From Fimbriimonadaceae bacterium (lineage in GTDB: Bacteria > Armatimonadota > Fimbriimonadia > Fimbriimonadales > Fimbriimonadaceae): a DNA stretch of 12,684 nt. The notes under the pieces were generated by a model. The model was not told where the DNA came from, did not search any database, and saw only the letters and a program-made list of their open reading frames with translations. Below, piece after piece: positions 9,888 through 12,684 of the stretch; within the stretch, counting starts at the first letter, position 1; every line of letters starts with the position of its first letter. Where the stretch lies: the NCBI GenBank assembly GCA_025451715.1, contig JANWJY010000115.1:1-12684 (forward strand), written 5' to 3'. A program made the position numbers and the translations under genes.

Positions 9888-10466
9888 GTGCGGGCGTTCC
9901 TTGCGATCCAGGTTCCGGACTCGGTGAAGGCGGGACTGCAGGCGGTGCAGGGCCAGATCGAGAAGGGCGCGCCGGGGTTCTACCGGTGGACCGGCCCCGA
10001 GCAGATGCACCTGACCCTCTACTTTCTGGGGGAGATGGAGGGGGAGGGAGCAAGAGCAGGAGCAGGACTAGGAGCAGTAAAAGCGGCGGTGGAGGCGCTC
10101 AAGGTCGAAAAGTTCGAGCTGAGCGTCGGCGGGCTGATGCTGCTGCCCGAGCCGAACGTTCCGCGGGTCGTGGCGGCCAAGGTCGGCGGTGACGCCGCAC
10201 AGTTAAGGAGGTTCCAGCAGCGGCTGTCCGACACTGTCTTCAATCTCGCGGCGTTCAAGGAGACGCGCGGGTTTTCGCCGCACATCACGATCGGGCGGCT
10301 GAAGCAAGGAATGCCGGGGAACGCGAAGACGTTGAAGAGGACGCTCGCGGAGGTTGCGCTTGAGGACTCGCCGCGGTTCGTCGTTGGAGAGTTTGAGCTG
10401 GTCAGCAGCGTTCTCGGCAAACAGGGGCCGACTTATGAGACCGTGCATCGCTTTGCTCTTTCTTAG
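9888..10466 (+). CDS. thpR: RNA 2',3'-cyclic phosphodiesterase / 2'-5' RNA ligase family protein
   Basis: A 192-residue 2H phosphoesterase. Both catalytic H-x-T-x motifs are present: HLTL at 41-44 (H41, T43) and HITI at 132-135 (H132, T134). The start VRAFLAIQVPDSVKAGLQ is typical of this family, so GTG at 9888 is chosen over a TTG 30 nt upstream. The length matches ThpR/LigT. The enzyme opens 2',3'-cyclic phosphates on RNA, or joins 2'-5' ends, in the cytoplasm; its cellular substrate is generally unclear. Residues 54-63 are a Gly/Ala run encoded by five tandem hexamers (10047-10076) that use GGA and GCA codons, unlike the GC-rich codons around them. They fall in the loop after the first motif. 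The 3' end overlaps the next gene by 32 nt in another frame. Confidence 0.92.
   Translation: MRAFLAIQVPDSVKAGLQAVQGQIEKGAPGFYRWTGPEQMHLTLYFLGEMEGEGARAGAGLGAVKAAVEALKVEKFELSVGGLMLLPEPNVPRVVAAKVGGDAAQLRRFQQRLSDTVFNLAAFKETRGFSPHITIGRLKQGMPGNAKTLKRTLAEVALEDSPRFVVGEFELVSSVLGKQGPTYETVHRFALS
10047..10076 (+). repeat. Five tandem GGAGCA-type hexamers inside thpR
   Basis: The units read GGAGCA, AGAGCA, GGAGCA, GGACTA and GGAGCA, exactly in frame, encoding (Gly/Arg-Ala/Leu)5. A GGGGGAG-rich stretch precedes them. Slippage here would change length by two residues per unit without breaking the frame. Confidence 0.75.
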
Positions 10467-11769
10467 TGTGGTCGCCGGGTGCGGCTCGCCATCCGCGGCT
10501 CGCGAGGTTGCTCGCCCTCCCGTTTATCCGTGGATCGGTACCTCGTGGGCGACCGACATCGTGATCGATGGGCCGAAAGAAGACCAGGACGCGGTGCGGT
10601 CGTTCATTTACTATCTGAAGCAGATCGTCGGAGAGGGGCGCTTGGGGCCGTTCGGGGACACGAACGAGAAGTACAAGGGGCGGGTGTTCTGGGACGCGGA
10701 CGTGTGGGTGTTCCCTGCCCTTGCGTTGGTTGATCCTGATGGGGCGAAGGCGATCCCAGCTTTTCGAGTTCGTTCTGCCGCCGCAGCACAGCTTGCCTAT
10801 CTGAAACTGCACCCCGAGTCGTATCCACACCTGGACGAGAAGAACTGGAAGCTGAATCCACGACTTCCCCTTCGATATCCGTGGGAGTCGGACCAGTCCG
10901 GAAACGATGCGACTGAAGGGCCGACAAAGAAGGAGGAGCACGTCAGCGGAGGCGTTGCATGGGGGCTCGCGCTCGCCAACGATCTTGATCTTGTCGACGG
11001 GCAGCGCGCATTCGAAGTCGGCGCAGCAATCGGCTACTACTACCAAAAGCGAGCAGTCGTGAACTCTCGGCACGCAATGGAGATCCGAAACGTTACGAGC
11101 GTCGACGAGTGGTTCGAAGGAGACAACTGCCTTTACACCAACGCGATCGCGCAATGGGCCGGTGACTGGTATCTGACCCAGGGATATGAGTACCACTTCC
11201 CGCGCAACGCGAAGGGCGAGCTGGTCGCGTACGACGGCGACCCGGAGCGCGCGTACCAGCAGGCCGCCGCACCGTTAATACTATGGCCGCTCGAAAGAGA
11301 AGACCTTGTCGATGATCCGATCGCGTTCCTCGAGCGGTTCGAGGGCAAGGAGGCGCCGGGCGGGCCCGCGATGTCGCTGAGCGTTTACGCTCTCATCCGC
11401 GCGCGCTACGGCGACGCCGACCGCGCGCACAAGACGTGGCGGGAGAGCTGGAAGAAGTACACCGACGGCAACCCGATGCTTCTGTTCAGCGAAAGGCCGG
11501 GGCGCAAGGACCTGACTTACTTTAATACTGGCGCGGCGGGGTGCCTGAACGCGGTGATCTACGGTTTCATCGGCGCGCGAATCGTCGACGACGCATCGAA
11601 GGACGATGCGAAGATCGCGCTGAAGAACGGGAGATGGCTGGTGTTCCGTCCCAACCTTCCAAGCGCGTGGAAGAAGGTGACGTTTAAGGGGATGCAGGTG
11701 CTCGGGAAGAGCTACACGGTGGTGTGCGAGGGGCGGCGGGCGACGGTGCGAGGGGGCAATGATAAATGA
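10435..11769 (+). CDS. GH65-like glycoside hydrolase lipoprotein lacking the N-terminal domain
   Basis: A 444-residue protein. ATG at 10435 opens a short lipoprotein signal with lipobox VAGC (Cys16); an earlier in-frame ATG at 10354 would bury this signal inside thpR and is rejected. The rest matches the (alpha/alpha)6 barrel and C-terminal part of glycoside hydrolase family 65, especially the protein-glucosylgalactosylhydroxylysine glucosidase type. It has 'GRVFWDADVWVFPALALVDP' (FWD at 85-87), YPWES at 148-152, then KKEEHVSGG with Glu168 at the place of the general acid, and 'YFNTGAAGCLNAVIYGFIG' near the end. Classical GH65 enzymes are 700-800 residues with an N-terminal beta sandwich, which is absent here. 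Substrate unknown; probably an alpha-glucoside or a glycosylated surface protein outside the cytoplasm. Residues 21-29 of the linker are encoded by a REP-like repeat. The gene starts 32 nt inside thpR. Confidence 0.8.
   Translation: MRPCIALLFLSVVAGCGSPSAAREVARPPVYPWIGTSWATDIVIDGPKEDQDAVRSFIYYLKQIVGEGRLGPFGDTNEKYKGRVFWDADVWVFPALALVDPDGAKAIPAFRVRSAAAAQLAYLKLHPESYPHLDEKNWKLNPRLPLRYPWESDQSGNDATEGPTKKEEHVSGGVAWGLALANDLDLVDGQRAFEVGAAIGYYYQKRAVVNSRHAMEIRNVTSVDEWFEGDNCLYTNAIAQWAGDWYLTQGYEYHFPRNAKGELVAYDGDPERAYQQAAAPLILWPLEREDLVDDPIAFLERFEGKEAPGGPAMSLSVYALIRARYGDADRAHKTWRESWKKYTDGNPMLLFSERPGRKDLTYFNTGAAGCLNAVIYGFIGARIVDDASKDDAKIALKNGRWLVFRPNLPSAWKKVTFKGMQVLGKSYTVVCEGRRATVRGGNDK
10495..10522 (+). repeat. 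28-bp REP-like element, copy 2 (inside the GH65-like gene)
   Basis: This is the second copy of the 9827-9854 element (26 of 28 identical). Its hairpin is GCGAG-GTTG-CTCGC. In the gene frame it encodes AAREVARPP, just after the lipobox Cys, in the disposable linker between lipid anchor and catalytic domain. The element therefore appears to have been tolerated as coding sequence. Confidence 0.6.
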
Positions 11770-11787
11770 TGAGTGATAAATGATGAA
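11760..11787 (+). repeat. Tandem 14-bp AT-rich repeat across the GH65-like stop codon
   Basis: TGATAAATGATGAG is followed directly by TGATAAATGATGAA (13 of 14 identical). It is strikingly AT-rich for this GC-rich window, and the TGA stop at 11767-11769 lies within the first unit. The second unit is non-coding. Confidence 0.65.
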
Positions 11788-11807
11788 TGGGGACCGATGA
11801 TCCTGAC

Positions 11808-11843
11808 AAAAAAAATGGCTGCCGGGCAATGTTCGGCAGCCAT
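11808..11843 (-). terminator. Intrinsic (Rho-independent) terminator for minus-strand transcription
   Basis: On the minus strand, ATGGCTGCCG and CGGCAGCCAT form a perfect 10-bp stem around a 9-nt loop, followed immediately by eight T (11815-11808, the first T shared with the stem end). On the plus strand the T tract becomes an A tract before the hairpin, so it does not terminate the GH65-like gene. It must serve RNA arriving from the right, either from pstB (stop at 12270, about 430 nt away) or from a small gene or RNA in 11844-12269. Confidence 0.85.
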
Positions 11844-11866
11844 GTCCAATTGCAATGAAGCGTTTT

Positions 11867-12073
11867 TTAGCAGTAGATGTCAAATTCGCCGGTGGCCGCC
11901 CATGTCGTCGTGGCGGCCGTCCGGTTCTGGGATTGTTCAGGAGAGGATGGGACAGAGTGATGGATGAAGTCGCTCTGAGGGACGGGGCGTTTCGAGACCA
12001 CGCTGGTGTAGCGGCGGGCGAGCTCTCTTGCGTGCTCGCAGTATGCCGATTTCAGGTGCGTCGCGTTGACCAT
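11867..12073 (-). CDS. Candidate small protein (68 aa), unknown, could instead be ncRNA
   Basis: The frame from ATG at 12073 to TAA at 11867 has G or C in roughly three quarters or more of third codon positions, as real genes here do. It ends 24 nt before the strong minus-strand terminator. The predicted peptide starts with a helical, basic stretch (MVNATHLKSAYCEHARELAR at 1-20), then a Ser/Thr/Pro-rich part, and ends GEFDIYC. I recognise no family. The frame stays open upstream to 12292, but that part runs through repeats and overlaps pstB, so it is probably not coding. A TTG at 12109 is an alternative start. There is no convincing Shine-Dalgarno; AAGG lies only 2 nt before the ATG. The same terminated interval could instead make a structured RNA. 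Confidence 0.3.
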   Translation of the reverse strand: MVNATHLKSAYCEHARELARRYTSVVSKRPVPQSDFIHHSVPSSPEQSQNRTAATTTWAATGEFDIYC

Positions 12074-12141
12074 GTCCTTGCCGGCTAGTGCGGCAAGAAC
12101 GCGGCCCAAGGGTCGGTGTGGGATGGAGGTCTGGTAGTTGT

Positions 12142-12241
12142 GAGGGGGCGTTCGGGTTGGTTCGGGCTCTTGGTGGCCCCCTCCTAACCTCCCCCGACCA
12201 GTTACGCTTCGGCGGTTGAAGGCGCGCAATGTCGGGGGAGG
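12142..12241. repeat. Compound structure of two adjacent hairpins downstream of pstB
   Basis: Hairpin one: GAGGGGGC (12142-12149) with GCCCCCTC (12176-12183), 8 bp. Hairpin two: CCTCCCCCGAC (12188-12198) with GTCGGGGGAGG (12231-12241), 11 bp perfect, 32-nt loop. Only 4 nt separate them. The shared middle (12176-12198) is copy B of the G-rich repeat. The layout recalls paired REP/BIME-type elements. It lies 29 nt beyond the pstB stop, so it could also stabilise the pstB mRNA end. Confidence 0.6.
12176..12198 (-). repeat. 23-bp G-rich dispersed repeat, copy B
   Basis: On the minus strand it matches copy A at 4601-4623 in 20 of 23 positions. Both copies are intergenic. A third, partial copy of its first 11 bases lies inverted at 12231-12241 and forms the other arm of the long hairpin. 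Confidence 0.6.
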
Positions 12242-12269
12242 GATCGACCGGCGTCGAGCGTCACAACTG

Positions 12270-12684
12270 CTATCCGAACACACCGGACACATAGTCGCGC
12301 GTCGCCGCGCGCTGCGGTGCGGAGAACATCTCTCGCGAGGGGAGCATCTCGATCAGCTCTCCGTACATGAAGAACGCTGTGTTGTCGCTGACGCGCTCGG
12401 CTTGCTGCAGGTTGTGGGTCACGATGACGACGGTCTTGGACTTTGCGAGTTCAAGGATGAGGTCCTCGATCTTCGCAGTGCTGATGGGGTCGAGCGCGGA
12501 GCAGGGCTCGTCCATAAGAATCACATCGGGCTCGACCGCGAGCATTCGAGCGATGCACAGGCGCTGTTGCTGCCCGCCGGAGAGGTCGTAGCCCGTCTTG
12601 GTACGTAGGACGTCCTTGACCTCGTCCCACAGCGCGGCGTGGAGGAGCGCCTTCTCGACGGCCTCATCGAGGGCAGAACCGCGC
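12270..12684 (-). CDS. pstB: Phosphate ABC transporter ATP-binding protein PstB, C-terminal part (5' end off right edge)
   Basis: The minus-strand frame is open from the window edge (first full codon at 12683) to TAG at 12270, giving the last 137 residues. It shows 'AALWDEVKDVLRT', the ABC signature LSGGQQQRLCIAR, Walker B VILMDEPCSALDPIST with the PstB-typical 'CSALDPIST' D-loop, and the H-loop VTHN. PstB powers high-affinity phosphate uptake with PstA and PstC in the inner membrane and is often followed by phoU. Here no phoU follows: the next downstream sequence on this strand is the double hairpin and then the possible small gene. The N-terminal Walker A half, and probably pstA/pstC/pstS, lie outside the window to the right. 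Confidence 0.95.
   Translation of the reverse strand, partial: RGSALDEAVEKALLHAALWDEVKDVLRTKTGYDLSGGQQQRLCIARMLAVEPDVILMDEPCSALDPISTAKIEDLILELAKSKTVVIVTHNLQQAERVSDNTAFFMYGELIEMLPSREMFSAPQRAATRDYVSGVFG

Noticed and set aside
10047..10076. CRISPR-like or spacer array
   Set aside because: The units are contiguous hexamers without spacers and lie in frame within thpR.
10354..10434. Upstream ATG for the GH65-like gene
   Set aside because: It would put 27 extra residues, encoded inside thpR, in front of a clear lipoprotein signal peptide.
11281..11883. Minus-strand frame of 200 codons opposite the end of the GH65-like gene
   Set aside because: It runs straight through the terminator hairpin and the AT-rich tandem repeat, and it is antisense to conserved GH65 motifs.
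12074..12292. N-terminal extension of the candidate small protein up to 12292
   Set aside because: It overlaps the pstB end and crosses the double hairpin repeat. The composition there is repeat-driven, so only the part from 12073 is kept as a candidate.

Overview
The window is 12.7 kb of GC-rich DNA from a bacterium that anchors proteins through lipoboxes and carries chromosomal SMC, PstB and ThpR. GC is high at third codon positions and few genes have strong Shine-Dalgarno sites. Together with short G-rich and palindromic repeats between genes, this suggests a large-genome, under-sampled Gram-negative lineage such as Armatimonadota (Fimbriimonadia-like) or Planctomycetota. That placement is a low-confidence inference, because no rRNA or marker phylogeny is available here.

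Left part (1-3241). Three minus-strand genes form a probable operon: a two-helix membrane protein of unknown family (about 1101-1814), a YdbS-like PH-domain membrane protein (533-1060) and a YdbT-like PH-domain membrane protein that runs off the left edge (540 to 1). The last two overlap by 8 nt. Divergently, on the plus strand, lie an HDOD-domain signalling protein (1859-2734) and a small zinc-ribbon/B-box-like protein with one membrane segment (2789-3241).

Middle (3249-9887). A minus-strand lipoprotein resembling the DUF6786 family (3249-4514) follows. Then comes a minus-strand cluster read right to left: dienelactone-hydrolase-family protein (8890-9570), flavin reductase-like protein (8224-8874) and full-length Smc (4634-8173). 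A near-consensus promoter (TTGACA, 17 bp, TATAGT) at 9714-9742 precedes this cluster. It would give a leader of about 137 nt containing an 11-bp stem-loop, and it could drive all three genes.

Right part (9888-12684). On the plus strand, thpR (2',3'-cyclic phosphodiesterase/RNA ligase family) overlaps a GH65-like lipoprotein by 32 nt. On the minus strand at the right edge is the C-terminal two-thirds or less of PstB. Between the GH65-like gene and pstB are 500 bp of repeats and hairpins, a clear minus-strand intrinsic terminator (11808-11843) and a possible 68-codon gene or ncRNA just upstream of that terminator.

No CRISPR array, transposase, tRNA, rRNA, phage gene or recognisable defence cassette was seen. 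The annotated genes are mostly ordinary housekeeping or envelope functions. The parts most worth checking are the small repeated elements (one of them embedded in a coding sequence), the orphan terminator with its candidate small gene, and the structured leader upstream of the hydrolase-reductase-smc cluster.
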